Shown piece by piece: positions 34,513 to 42,618 of a stretch of DNA of 55,618 nucleotides; the stretch's first letter is position 1, and the number at the start of each line of letters is the position of its first letter. The position numbers and the translations under genes were made by a program. Location: assembly GCA_930986645.1 (NCBI GenBank), contig CAKNJS010000013.1, forward strand, positions 1-55,618. The letters are read 5' to 3'. Under the pieces are notes generated by a model. That model saw only the letters and a list, made by a program, of their open reading frames with translations, searched no databases and was not told the DNA's origin. The DNA is from an uncultured Lachnoclostridium sp. GTDB lineage: Bacteria; Bacillota; Clostridia; Lachnospirales; Lachnospiraceae.

Positions 34513-36060
34513 GTGAATTTCAAAATCGCAAAATTAAAAGAAAAGTTACTGGAAAAATTAAATGAGACTCTGAAAGCAGTACTCCCGATCATTGCCATCG
34601 TGCTGGTCTTATGCTTTACGATCGCTCCGCTGGAGCCCGGCATCCTGCTGGCGTTTCTGCTGGGGGCTGTATTCCTGATCGCGGGGATGATGTTTTTTAC
34701 TCTGGGCGCAGAGATGTCCATGACGCCTATCGGCGAAAATGTGGGAACCAGTATGACGCAGACGAGAAAACTGTGGCAGATGGTGCTTTTGACCTTTATC
34801 CTCGGTTTTATCGTGACTATATCGGAGCCGGATCTTCAGGTGCTGGCAGAGCAGGTGCCCGCGGTGCCGAACATGATCCTTGTACTGTCTGTGGCATTCG
34901 GCGTGGGTATCTTCCTCGTGGCGTCACTGCTCCGCATGCTGTACAATATTTCGCTGGCGCATATGCTGATCGTGCTCTATATCATCGTGTTTGCGCTGGC
35001 ATTTCTTGCCCCGGATGAATTTATTGCCGTGGCATTTGACTCCGGAGGTGTGACGACTGGACCTATGACAGTGCCCTTTATCATGGCATTCGGTATCGGT
35101 ATTTCCGCGATCCGAAGCGATGAGAGGGCAGAGGATGACAGCTTCGGTCTTGTGGCGCTTTCATCTGTGGGACCGATTCTTTCCGTGCTCGTGCTGAGCC
35201 TGATCTACCGGCCTGACAGCGCGGCTTATGTGCCGGAAAGTATCCCTGAAATCGGAAATTCCGTAGAACTCTGGCATATATTTGCAGAGGGAATCCCGGA
35301 ATATATGAAAGAGATGGCAGTTTCGCTCCTGCCGATCATTGTCTTCTTTATCATTTTCCAGATTGTATTCCGGAGAGTACAGAAGAGAATGCTCATCAGG
35401 ATCGGAGTCGGCATGGTATATACTTACGCGGGACTTTTCCTGTTCCTGACAGGGGTAAATGTGGGCTTTATGCCTGCAGGTAATTATCTCGGACAGGTGC
35501 TGGCGGACAATCCGTATAAATGGGTGATCGTTCCCATCGGCATGATCATCGGATACTTTATCGTGCGCGCAGAGCCCGCGGTGTTCGTTCTGACACGGCA
35601 GGTAGAGGATATTACTTCAGGGACCATAAGTGCGGGAGCCATGAGCCTGAGCCTCTCCATCGGTGTAGCTGTATCTCTGGGACTCGCTATGGTGCGGGTG
35701 CTGACCGGAATATCGATCTTCTGGTTTGTGATACCGGGATATGCCATTGCCCTGCTCCTGTCGTTCTTCGTACCAAAGATATTTACAGCCATTGCGTTTG
35801 ACTCCGGCGGTGTGGCATCGGGGCCCATGACCGCCACATTTCTCCTTCCGTTTGCCATCGGGGCTTGTACGAGTGTAGGAGGGAATATCGTTACGGATGC
35901 ATTCGGCGTGGTCGCCATGGTCGCCATGACGCCTCTCATTACAATACAGATATTAGGGCTTGTATTTGAACTCAATTCCAGACATCTCGAGAAGATGGAA
36001 GCAAGAAAGGCAGCCGCTGCATTTGCCCAGCTTCCGGATGATGAGATTATAGAACTTTAA
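34513..36060 (+). CDS. DUF1538 integral membrane protein
   Basis: 515 residues with about 12 helices and a clear internal duplication: AFDSGGVTTGPMTVPFIMAFGIG near 174 recurs as AFDSGGVASGPMTATFLLPFAIG near 428 (each cited over its first 20 residues or less). This is the DUF1538 family, putative transporters of unknown substrate. The start is GTG behind AAAGGCAGG. It lies 22 bases after ligA and 18 before a PII-like gene; the PII partner suggests that transport is tuned by a nucleotide or metabolite signal, by analogy with AmtB-GlnK. Confidence 0.88.
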   Translation: MNFKIAKLKEKLLEKLNETLKAVLPIIAIVLVLCFTIAPLEPGILLAFLLGAVFLIAGMMFFTLGAEMSMTPIGENVGTSMTQTRKLWQMVLLTFILGFIVTISEPDLQVLAEQVPAVPNMILVLSVAFGVGIFLVASLLRMLYNISLAHMLIVLYIIVFALAFLAPDEFIAVAFDSGGVTTGPMTVPFIMAFGIGISAIRSDERAEDDSFGLVALSSVGPILSVLVLSLIYRPDSAAYVPESIPEIGNSVELWHIFAEGIPEYMKEMAVSLLPIIVFFIIFQIVFRRVQKRMLIRIGVGMVYTYAGLFLFLTGVNVGFMPAGNYLGQVLADNPYKWVIVPIGMIIGYFIVRAEPAVFVLTRQVEDITSGTISAGAMSLSLSIGVAVSLGLAMVRVLTGISIFWFVIPGYAIALLLSFFVPKIFTAIAFDSGGVASGPMTATFLLPFAIGACTSVGGNIVTDAFGVVAMVAMTPLITIQILGLVFELNSRHLEKMEARKAAAAFAQLPDDEIIEL

Positions 36061-36078
36061 GGAGGAAAGGCTATCGTT

Positions 36079-36759
36079 ATGAGTGAGATAAATATGTTGA
36101 TGACTGTCACCAAGAGATCTGTAGGCCGCAGACTGCTGGCATGTTATGAGGAGATTGGTCTTTCTTCCACTCTGTGTACGCTGGCGCAGGGGACGGCAAC
36201 CAGCGAGATACTGGACTACTTCGGGCTTGAAGTCACAGAGAAGATGGTGACGCTGACAGTGGTGTCAGATGACACATGGAAACAGGTAAAACGGGAACTT
36301 GAGGACAGGTTACAGATTGATGTCCCCGGCACGGGCATCGCGTTTTTGATGCCGCTGTCCAGTGTGGGCGGCAAGAAGGTGCTGCAGTTTCTGATCGACG
36401 GACAGAAAGTTGGAAAAGTAGAGGAGAGTGTCATGAAAAATACCAATTATGAACTGATCATTGTAGTCGCAAACCACGGGCACAGCGAGGAAGTGATGGA
36501 CGCCGCGAGAGCGAAGGGAGCAGGAGGCGGTACCGTGATCCACGCGAAGGGAACAGGGCTTGAGAGAGCGGAGAAGTTCCTCGGAGTATCCATCGCAGAT
36601 GAGAAGGAGCTCATCCTGATCGTCGCAAAGGCAGAGATGAAAAATGCGATCATGAAATCTATCATGGATCATGCGGGGCTTGAGAGCAAAGCACGCTCTG
36701 TCGTCTTCTCCCTCCCTGTGACGGACACCGCCGGGCTGAGACTGCAGGAAATCCAGTAA
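36079..36759 (+). CDS. Tandem PII-like signalling protein
   Basis: 226 residues made of two PII-like ferredoxin folds. Residues about 3-105 begin INMLMTVTKRSVGRRLLACYE; residues about 118-222 begin YELIIVVANHGHSEEVMDAA and carry a Gly-rich loop GAGGGTVIHAKG where classical PII proteins place nucleotide-binding residues. The classical uridylylation tyrosine of the T-loop is not evident. The gene sits 18 bases after a DUF1538 membrane protein, so the pair resembles a transporter with its cytoplasmic regulator. Ribosome site AAGGAGG. Confidence 0.85.
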   Translation: MSEINMLMTVTKRSVGRRLLACYEEIGLSSTLCTLAQGTATSEILDYFGLEVTEKMVTLTVVSDDTWKQVKRELEDRLQIDVPGTGIAFLMPLSSVGGKKVLQFLIDGQKVGKVEESVMKNTNYELIIVVANHGHSEEVMDAARAKGAGGGTVIHAKGTGLERAEKFLGVSIADEKELILIVAKAEMKNAIMKSIMDHAGLESKARSVVFSLPVTDTAGLRLQEIQ

Positions 36760-36786
36760 CAGGACGCTGTTTTAGAAAAAGTTCAT

Positions 36787-36815
36787 TTGTATAACCTGCG
36801 TATCTGTACTATAAT
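36787..36815 (+). promoter_or_regulatory. Sigma-A promoter for the ClpX-family gene
   Basis: TTGTAT (36787-36792), exactly 17 bases, TATAAT (36810-36815), followed by a short palindrome ATGCG/CGCAT near 36826-36837 in the leader. Confidence 0.78.
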
Positions 36816-36896
36816 AAAAAAGCCGGATGCGTGCGCATTTTACAGGAAAAGTGCTGCAGGCTGACGGAGATTAATTGATTGCAGAAGGGATATAAT

Positions 36897-38393
36897 ATGT
36901 CGGATCAGGATTTCATCATAGTGGATGAGGAAGATAAAGAAAAAGAGAATAACGGACAGGACAGCCTCTCTGAAGAAGGACAGAAGAAAGAGGTGGTTTC
37001 TTCTGACAACAGCAGAAAAGACGGCGGTTCCGATAAGAAAGATGACGACGGATATGAGAAGATCTGTTTTATCTGCCACCGTCCGGAGAGCGTGACGGGG
37101 AAGATGATCGATCTGCCCAATAATATTACAGTGTGCCCGGACTGCATGCAGAGAAGCTTTGACGCCATGACCAACGGTTCTGTGGACTTGAACCGTCTGA
37201 TGAATATGCCGGGCGTACAGTTCTTCAATATGTCGGATCTGGAGAACATGCAGCCGAAACCGCAGAAGATCAAGAAGAAAAAGGAAAAACCGAAAGAATT
37301 CCACAAGCTGGATATCAAGAACATTCCGGCGCCTCACAAGATCAAGGCGAAGCTGGACGAATATGTGGTGGGGCAGGAGTATGCGAAGAAAGCAATGTCC
37401 GTTGCTGTGTACAATCATTATAAGAGAGTAGCCACGGATACAATGGACGACATCGAGATCGAGAAGTCCAATATGCTTATGATCGGACCGACGGGAAGCG
37501 GAAAGACTTATCTTGTCAAAACGCTTGCGAGACTCCTTGACGTGCCGCTTGCGATCACGGACGCCACATCCCTTACGGAGGCGGGATACATAGGCGACGA
37601 TATTGAGAGCGTTGTATCTAAGCTGCTGGCAGCCGCTGACAATGATGTGGAGAAAGCGGAACAGGGTATCATCTTTATCGATGAGATCGATAAGATTGCC
37701 AAGAAACGCAACTCCAATCAGAGAGATGTGAGCGGTGAGTCCGTACAGCAGGGAATGCTGAAACTCCTCGAGGGAAGCGATGTGGAAGTACCGGTGGGCG
37801 CCAACAGCAAGAATGCCATGGTGCCGCTGACCACGGTCAATACAAAGAATATTCTTTTCATCTGCGGAGGAGCTTTCCCGGATCTGGAGGAGATCATCAA
37901 GGAACGTCTCCAGAAGAAGACTTCCATGGGATTTAATTCGGAACTGAAAGATAAATTTGAAAATGATAAGGATCTTTTATCTAAGGTTACAGTCGAGGAT
38001 CTGAGAAAGTTCGGTATGATCCCGGAGTTCCTCGGACGTCTCCCGATCATATTTACGCTGAAGTCGCTTGATAAGGACATGATGGTCAAGATATTAAAAG
38101 AGCCGAGAAATGCGATCTTAAAGCAGTATCAGAAACTGCTTGCCCTTGACGAGGTGAAGCTGGACTTCGATCAGGGCGCTCTTGAAGCAATCGCCGAGAA
38201 GGCTATGGAGAAGGATACCGGAGCCCGTGCCCTGCGCGCCATTATCGAGGAATTCATGCTGGATATCATGTATGAGATCCCGAAAGATGACAGCATCGGC
38301 GAGGTCGTGATCACGAGAGAATATATCGAGGGAACCGGCGGACCGATCATACGGCTGAGAGGGCAGGAAGTGCCGCAGCTTGAACAGAATTAA
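36897..38393 (+). CDS. clpX: ClpX-family AAA+ unfoldase, long form
   Basis: About 498 residues from the ATG at 36897 (AGAAGGG upstream), longer than the usual ~420. An acidic N-terminal extension (about 1-55) precedes a C4 zinc-binding domain (CFICHRP then CPDCMQ, about 58-95) and a lysine-rich linker. The AAA+ core has Walker A GPTGSGKT (Lys203), Walker B IIFIDEIDKI, the sensor motif PEFLGRLPIIF and a ClpP-contact-like loop in KKTSMGFNS rather than the usual IGF. It unfolds proteins for ClpP or acts alone. No clpP is adjacent; this may be a paralogue of the housekeeping ClpX. Confidence 0.88.
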   Translation: MSDQDFIIVDEEDKEKENNGQDSLSEEGQKKEVVSSDNSRKDGGSDKKDDDGYEKICFICHRPESVTGKMIDLPNNITVCPDCMQRSFDAMTNGSVDLNRLMNMPGVQFFNMSDLENMQPKPQKIKKKKEKPKEFHKLDIKNIPAPHKIKAKLDEYVVGQEYAKKAMSVAVYNHYKRVATDTMDDIEIEKSNMLMIGPTGSGKTYLVKTLARLLDVPLAITDATSLTEAGYIGDDIESVVSKLLAAADNDVEKAEQGIIFIDEIDKIAKKRNSNQRDVSGESVQQGMLKLLEGSDVEVPVGANSKNAMVPLTTVNTKNILFICGGAFPDLEEIIKERLQKKTSMGFNSELKDKFENDKDLLSKVTVEDLRKFGMIPEFLGRLPIIFTLKSLDKDMMVKILKEPRNAILKQYQKLLALDEVKLDFDQGALEAIAEKAMEKDTGARALRAIIEEFMLDIMYEIPKDDSIGEVVITREYIEGTGGPIIRLRGQEVPQLEQN

Positions 38394-38408
38394 AAATATA
38401 TAAATACA

Positions 38409-38449
38409 GACAGCGCATCACACAAATTGTTTCTGTGTGATGCGCTGTC
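38409..38449. terminator. Bidirectional terminator, clpX/subtilase
   Basis: GACAGCGCATCACACA (38409-38424) pairs perfectly with TGTGTGATGCGCTGTC (38434-38449) around a nine-base loop. It lies between the convergent ends of the clpX-type gene and the subtilase gene. T-tracts are short on both sides. Confidence 0.82.
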
Positions 38450-38457
38450 TTCTTATG

Positions 38458-40167
38458 TCAGAGCTGCCGCATTGTTTCAAACGTGTTATACAGATTGAGC
38501 TGACCGTACCCCCACTCCCGGTTCGGATACTCCATAGTCTTCGGGCGGACCGCACCGAGGATCAGAAGGCTTTTAATCTGGAAAGAGTCGATGCCGGAGG
38601 CTTTCTGGATGTCAAGGATCCATTCCAGCATCAGCGCCACGGCACCGGATGTGATGGCGGCTGAGATGCAGGAGCCGGTGCGGGAAGAGAATCTGTCTCC
38701 GGGAAGGGCGCCGGTCACGTTAACGCCCGGAGCTGTGATGTCAGGCTTGAGCCGCCCGGTCCGCGTGTATCCTCTCCCCGATGACTGGGAAACCGCGCCC
38801 GCAGTTCCGTTATAATAGGATACGACAACGGGACTGTCAGTATTGGCGGGATTCGTGAGGGTGTAGTACGGATCAGATTCGAGGAAGAAGACTTCACCGG
38901 TGAGAAATTCCGTCAGCGGAAGCCACATGTGGAAACGTCCGTCCGCGACAGTGAGCGGTTCTACAATGATCTTCCAGATGCCGGGGGCAGGTGCGTTAAA
39001 GCGGAAGAATACCAGCTCGGAACTGCTTTTCTCCACAAGGAGCCGGTAATCCACTGAGACTTTCGTGCGCTCGAAGAGAAAGTCGATCTCGGCGCTGGCG
39101 CCCACCCGGAAAGGAATGCGGGACGTATTTTCCCCCGAAGGAGAGATGATGGATATGGAGAGGATATTTGGCACTTCAGTCCAAAGCTCCAGAGAGAAGC
39201 CGGTTACATTTTCGCCGACTCTTAATTCCACTGTCTTAGTATCCTCTGTATTTTCCAGTGTATTAAAATAATGGTGCCGTTTGTCAGCCTCGTTTCCAGT
39301 GCCGATCACAGTGATATGGTTCGCCCTTGTGCTGTAGCCTTCGATCAGAAAAGAGAGAGGCAGTGTGCCGATATGCCCTCCCATGCTGGAGCCGCACGTA
39401 ATGCATATGACCAGCGGCATTCCCAGACTGTCGGCAAGATCGTTTAGATATTTAAGTCCCAGCATCAGATCCGTTTCCTGATAACAGACTGCGTTTCCGG
39501 GAATAAAATAGTAATCTCTCAGGTACTGTTTCGCCTGCTTCAGTTTGACCATAGCAATAGCGGCTTCCGGAGCTGCCCCGAGAAACTGTTCTCCGGCGTC
39601 GGCTCCGCCCGCTGCAAGGCTTGCGGCATAAGTGCCGTGCCCGCTTTCGTCCGTGGATGGAACCAGTTCGAGCGGTTCTTCAGACTGAAGAGCGCTGTTG
39701 ATCTGTTCCTGTGTGTATTCACTGCCATAAGAAAAATCCCGGGGCGGAGTGCCGCTCTGCACCGTCTGGTCCCAGATGGCGGCAATCCGCGTAGTGCCGT
39801 CAAGATTCCGAAAGACCTTGTTCGTATAATCAATGCCGCTGTCCATGAAACCGATCAGGATCCCGTTTCCTTTCAACTGCAGGGTGGGGTAATTCTGGAC
39901 AGGAAGTATCCCGGTCTGATTCAGCGTCTCCATGCTGATGGGAGCATAACACTTGGGGATGGAATTATAGGAATATTTGGGGAGCGTGATAGGATCAGCA
40001 GCCGATGCGGGGAGATAAATGCATTTATACCCGAATCCGGCATCCTGCTCGCAGTGATCCTCCTGCATAATGCTGTCAAAAAAAGAAGTCCGGACATGAT
40101 TGCCGATAAAATCACGGTAGTCTTCGGACAGAATCTGTTCTCTGCATTGTTCAAGATCTGATGGCAT
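38458..40167 (-). CDS. S8 subtilase, Csp-like
   Basis: About 569 residues from the ATG at 40167, which follows AAGGAG; an ATG seven codons upstream has no ribosome site. Catalytic residues: Asp109 in GFMDSGID, His177 in ESGHGTYAAS, and the serine in GSCISAAITSG near 505-510, which replaces the common GTSMAAP. A long insertion between His and Ser (a beta-jelly-roll-like region) is typical of the clostridial Csp-type subtilases. No signal peptide is seen and only a short N-terminal part precedes the catalytic domain, so maturation would differ from secreted subtilisins. The substrate is unknown; Csp proteases process germination or surface proteins in related genera. Confidence 0.88.
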   Translation of the reverse strand: MPSDLEQCREQILSEDYRDFIGNHVRTSFFDSIMQEDHCEQDAGFGYKCIYLPASAADPITLPKYSYNSIPKCYAPISMETLNQTGILPVQNYPTLQLKGNGILIGFMDSGIDYTNKVFRNLDGTTRIAAIWDQTVQSGTPPRDFSYGSEYTQEQINSALQSEEPLELVPSTDESGHGTYAASLAAGGADAGEQFLGAAPEAAIAMVKLKQAKQYLRDYYFIPGNAVCYQETDLMLGLKYLNDLADSLGMPLVICITCGSSMGGHIGTLPLSFLIEGYSTRANHITVIGTGNEADKRHHYFNTLENTEDTKTVELRVGENVTGFSLELWTEVPNILSISIISPSGENTSRIPFRVGASAEIDFLFERTKVSVDYRLLVEKSSSELVFFRFNAPAPGIWKIIVEPLTVADGRFHMWLPLTEFLTGEVFFLESDPYYTLTNPANTDSPVVVSYYNGTAGAVSQSSGRGYTRTGRLKPDITAPGVNVTGALPGDRFSSRTGSCISAAITSGAVALMLEWILDIQKASGIDSFQIKSLLILGAVRPKTMEYPNREWGYGQLNLYNTFETMRQL

Positions 40168-40270
40168 AGTATGTATCTCCTTGCTCATTTTATATAAACA
40201 GGCAGGCGGGGAAACAAAGCAGTGCCCGCCTGAATTATCCTATGCAGGAGAAGGTCTGGGTATGCAGAGC

Positions 40271-40509
40271 AGCCATCAGTCAGGCAGCCGCCGGATCTTT
40301 ATGCAAGCATAAATCCGTCTCCTGCTGACTGATGGCTGGCTTGGAGCAGCAGTTCAGCCCGCGCCATTCGCAAAGCCGCACTGCCGTGCTTACTGCGGCG
40401 ATGCCGCATCTTTGCTCATAAGAAGGCGCTCACCTCATCAGTCAGTCAGTCTCCGGATCTTTATGCAAGCATAAATCCGTCTCCTGCTGACTGATGGCTG
40501 AACTGTTGG
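40271..40509. repeat. Duplicated palindromic repeat block
   Basis: Two copies of a 48-base unit (40291-40338 and 40453-40500) are identical. In each, an inner hairpin pairs TTTATGC with GCATAAA, and an outer arm pairs CATCAGTCAG with CTGACTGATG; the left copy has a perfect 13-base arm (AGCCATCAGTCAG, 40271-40283, with 40325-40337). Between them lie further short palindromes, and a larger inverted pair (40345-40357 with 40497-40509) encloses the second copy. No gene is present in the 480-base gap. It resembles REP/BIME-type or MITE-derived DNA. Confidence 0.75.
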
Positions 40510-40544
40510 TTAAAAAAGTATAAATTCTGGGTGTTTTCTTGAAG

Positions 40545-40574
40545 TTGACAGATAATAGGGTATAATAATTATAT
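40545..40574 (+). promoter_or_regulatory. Probable promoter for the LEA-like gene
   Basis: A consensus TTGACA at 40545-40550 is followed by an AT-rich stretch with TATAAT at 40561-40566 (too close, 10 bases) and TTATAT at 40569-40574 (18 bases, well spaced). The TATAAT could instead pair with TTGAAG at 40540-40545. A promoter is likely, the exact boxes are not certain. Confidence 0.55.
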
Positions 40575-40651
40575 GTTTGGACGTCAAAAGCGGATGTCGG
40601 TTTTGGATGTGATTTGTCCGCGGCGGACGAAAGAAGAAAGGAGTTACTACT

Positions 40652-41290
40652 ATGAAAGATTTTTTTGAAGATTTAGGGAAACGCATCGGTGAGACTGCTG
40701 AGACGATGACGAATATGGCCGGGGAGGCGATCGAGATCCAGCGCCTGAAAAGCCAGATCCGCACTCTTGCAAGAGGAAATGCAGTGGACCTGATGGAGCT
40801 CGGAAAGTCGATCTATGACCGTTATAAAGCGGGCGGAGCAGTTGAAGAGAGCGCGCAGGCTCTCTGCGATGCAATCAAAGACAGAGAGTCGACGATTGAT
40901 GAATATGAGAAGAAGATCTCAAAGATCAAGGGGGCTTCCAAATGTTCCAATTGCGGGAAAATGGTAGGGAAAGACATGGCATACTGTCCGTACTGCGGTG
41001 AAAAAGTTGCTTCAGCAGAGGATGAAGAAGCAGGAAGCAATGATGCAGTGGATGAGGCTGCTGATGATTATGTGGAACAGGTAAAAGAAAAAATGGCGGA
41101 TGCAGCGGAAAAAGCTGCGGACAAGGCAGGCGAGGCGGCAAAAATAGTCAGCGATATGGCGGGAAAAGCTGCAGAAAAAACCGGAGACATAGCCGGGAAG
41201 GCAGCAGAAAAGACCGGCGAGATGGCAGAGAAAGCAGCGGAAAAGATCAATGATGCCGCAGAGAAAGTTTCAGGTAAATTAAATGAATAG
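40652..41290 (+). CDS. Zinc-ribbon protein with LEA-like repeats
   Basis: 212 residues. An N-terminal helical region (about 1-85) is followed by a zinc ribbon, CSNCGKMVGKDMAYCPYCG (about 92-110), an acidic linker, and a C-terminal amphipathic stretch of Ala/Lys/Glu-rich repeats such as AEKAADKAGEAAK and AGKAAEKTGEMAEKAAEK (about 140-205), like late-embryogenesis-abundant (group 3) proteins. No signal or membrane helix is visible. Strong ribosome site AAAGGAG. The last eight bases overlap the next gene, a signal-peptidase-II homologue. A stress-protection or membrane-associated role is guessed from composition only. Confidence 0.8.
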   Translation: MKDFFEDLGKRIGETAETMTNMAGEAIEIQRLKSQIRTLARGNAVDLMELGKSIYDRYKAGGAVEESAQALCDAIKDRESTIDEYEKKISKIKGASKCSNCGKMVGKDMAYCPYCGEKVASAEDEEAGSNDAVDEAADDYVEQVKEKMADAAEKAADKAGEAAKIVSDMAGKAAEKTGDIAGKAAEKTGEMAEKAAEKINDAAEKVSGKLNE

Positions 41291-41807
41291 GAAATGGTTC
41301 CTGATCGAAACTGCAGGATTATTTGCAGCAGATCAGCTGCTTAAGACATATGCGGAGCAGAATCTTGACAAAAAAGAAGAACGGAAACTTGCAGGACCGG
41401 TCGTACTCAGAAGAGTGCACAATAAAGGTCTGTGTCTGGGACTATTATCAGGAAATCAGACCGTGGTACGGTATTTATCGCTGGCTGCGGCAGGAATTGT
41501 TTCAGTATGTCAGGCGGCTGCGCTGTTTGGCAGGAAAGGATTCTGGAAAAAACAGGGGCTTGCCCTGATGTCAGCGGGTGCATGGAGCAACACGTTCGAC
41601 CGGTTTGCCCGGGGATGCGTGGTCGACTATGCCGGGTTTAAGGTGAAAGACCCTGAAATTGCAAAGATCACCTATAATCTGGGAGATTTCTTTATAGCGG
41701 CGGGAGCTGTGATCTTGTCGCTGTGTTCAATGTTTTCCACTTCAAACAAGAAAAAAGAGAAAATACAGAGAACAGAAGATATCGAAGAACAGAGGCAAGA
41801 AAGATAA
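41283..41807 (+). CDS. Divergent signal peptidase II (LspA) homologue
   Basis: 174 residues with four membrane helices. The two catalytic aspartates of the lipoprotein signal peptidase family are recognisable: SNTFDRFARGCVVDYAGF (the DRxxxGxVxD-type motif) and YNLGDFFIAAG (the NxxD motif). The rest is divergent, and the family's first motif is weak. It overlaps the LEA-like gene by eight bases, an odd partner for a normal lspA, so it may be a specialised paralogue. The charged C-terminal tail (SNKKKEKIQ onward) is longer than usual. Confidence 0.78.
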   Translation: MNRKWFLIETAGLFAADQLLKTYAEQNLDKKEERKLAGPVVLRRVHNKGLCLGLLSGNQTVVRYLSLAAAGIVSVCQAAALFGRKGFWKKQGLALMSAGAWSNTFDRFARGCVVDYAGFKVKDPEIAKITYNLGDFFIAAGAVILSLCSMFSTSNKKKEKIQRTEDIEEQRQER

Positions 41808-41812
41808 ACAGG

Positions 41813-41835
41813 CAGCGCCGGGGATACCGGCGCTG
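41813..41835. terminator. Terminator between convergent genes
   Basis: CAGCGCCGG (41813-41821) pairs perfectly with CCGGCGCTG (41827-41835) over five bases. The following T-tract is poor. It separates the signal-peptidase homologue from the convergent HAD gene. Confidence 0.65.
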
Positions 41836-41867
41836 TAACTGTATTAGATCAAGTGTATGTTTTATGG

Positions 41868-42458
41868 TTAGAATTCAACAGCTTTTTTTACTTCTTCTAT
41901 ATCACCGGTAAATATGATGCCATCCATACCGAGGAATTTCCCGGCTTCAATGTTTCGCTCAAGATCATCAATGAAGAAACATTCTTCCGGTTTGAGCGAA
42001 TAAGTACGGAACAGATATTGGTACATGGCAGGATCCGGTTTTGCTGTTTTCAGAGGCGCGGAGAAAACGACTCCGCTGAATTTTTTCAGCACTTCATACT
42101 GTCTGGCCCATTCGGCAAAGTAATCAGGCGCGTTGGACAGAAGATAGACCGGAACATTCCGTTCCACAAGCTCATCAATAAAGCGGAGCGTCTCTTCCTT
42201 TGGCGTAATATACCGGGGCCAGTCCTTAAAAAAGGCCCGGGTCGGATCAGCCAGACGTTCTGGAAGCGCGGTGAGGCATTCTTCTATATATTCATCGTAA
42301 TCAAGCGTTCCCTTGTCCAGTTCGCCCCATTTCTTATAGATAACGGAACAGAGCAGACTGCAGTCCGCTTCCGATTTACAGAACTGCTGCATTATGTATT
42401 TTCCGTCAAATTTTCCGATCACATTTCCAAAATCAAATATTATATTCTTGTATTTCAT
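41868..42458 (-). CDS. HAD-superfamily hydrolase (HAD-IA)
   Basis: 196 residues with the four HAD motifs: nucleophile Asp9 in FDFGNV (the form seen in YihX-type sugar phosphatases), motif II Ser in LLSNAP, motif III Lys in TAKPDP, and motif IV ECFFIDDLERN. A four-helix cap lies between motifs I and II. It probably dephosphorylates a small phosphate ester in the cytoplasm. Ribosome site AAGGAGATC. The gene is monocistronic, flanked by the divergent ECF sigma gene. Confidence 0.9.
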   Translation of the reverse strand: MKYKNIIFDFGNVIGKFDGKYIMQQFCKSEADCSLLCSVIYKKWGELDKGTLDYDEYIEECLTALPERLADPTRAFFKDWPRYITPKEETLRFIDELVERNVPVYLLSNAPDYFAEWARQYEVLKKFSGVVFSAPLKTAKPDPAMYQYLFRTYSLKPEECFFIDDLERNIEAGKFLGMDGIIFTGDIEEVKKAVEF

Positions 42459-42618
42459 AACGATCTCCTTGTGTTAATTTATAGTTTTTTCAGAACAAAT
42501 ATATCCGGATACATTATACACCCAAAATTACAATTAAAAAAATCTTCATTTTTGACTAACTTTTTATGCCGGCCGGTTGTCTTATTATAACAGAAGCGGA
42601 CAAGGAAGGAGGAATGAG

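Noticed and set aside
40291..40500. Two identical repeat units as a possible CRISPR array
   Set aside because: Only two copies, 48 bases, with internal palindromes and a 114-base interval; no cas genes nearby.
40545..40566. TTGACA with TATAAT as one promoter
   Set aside because: The spacing is only 10 bases; at least one of the boxes must pair with another element.
42552..42591. TTGACT at 42552 with TATAAC as an ECF-operon promoter
   Set aside because: The spacing is far from 17 bases and no ECF-type -35 AAC motif was seen at the right distance.
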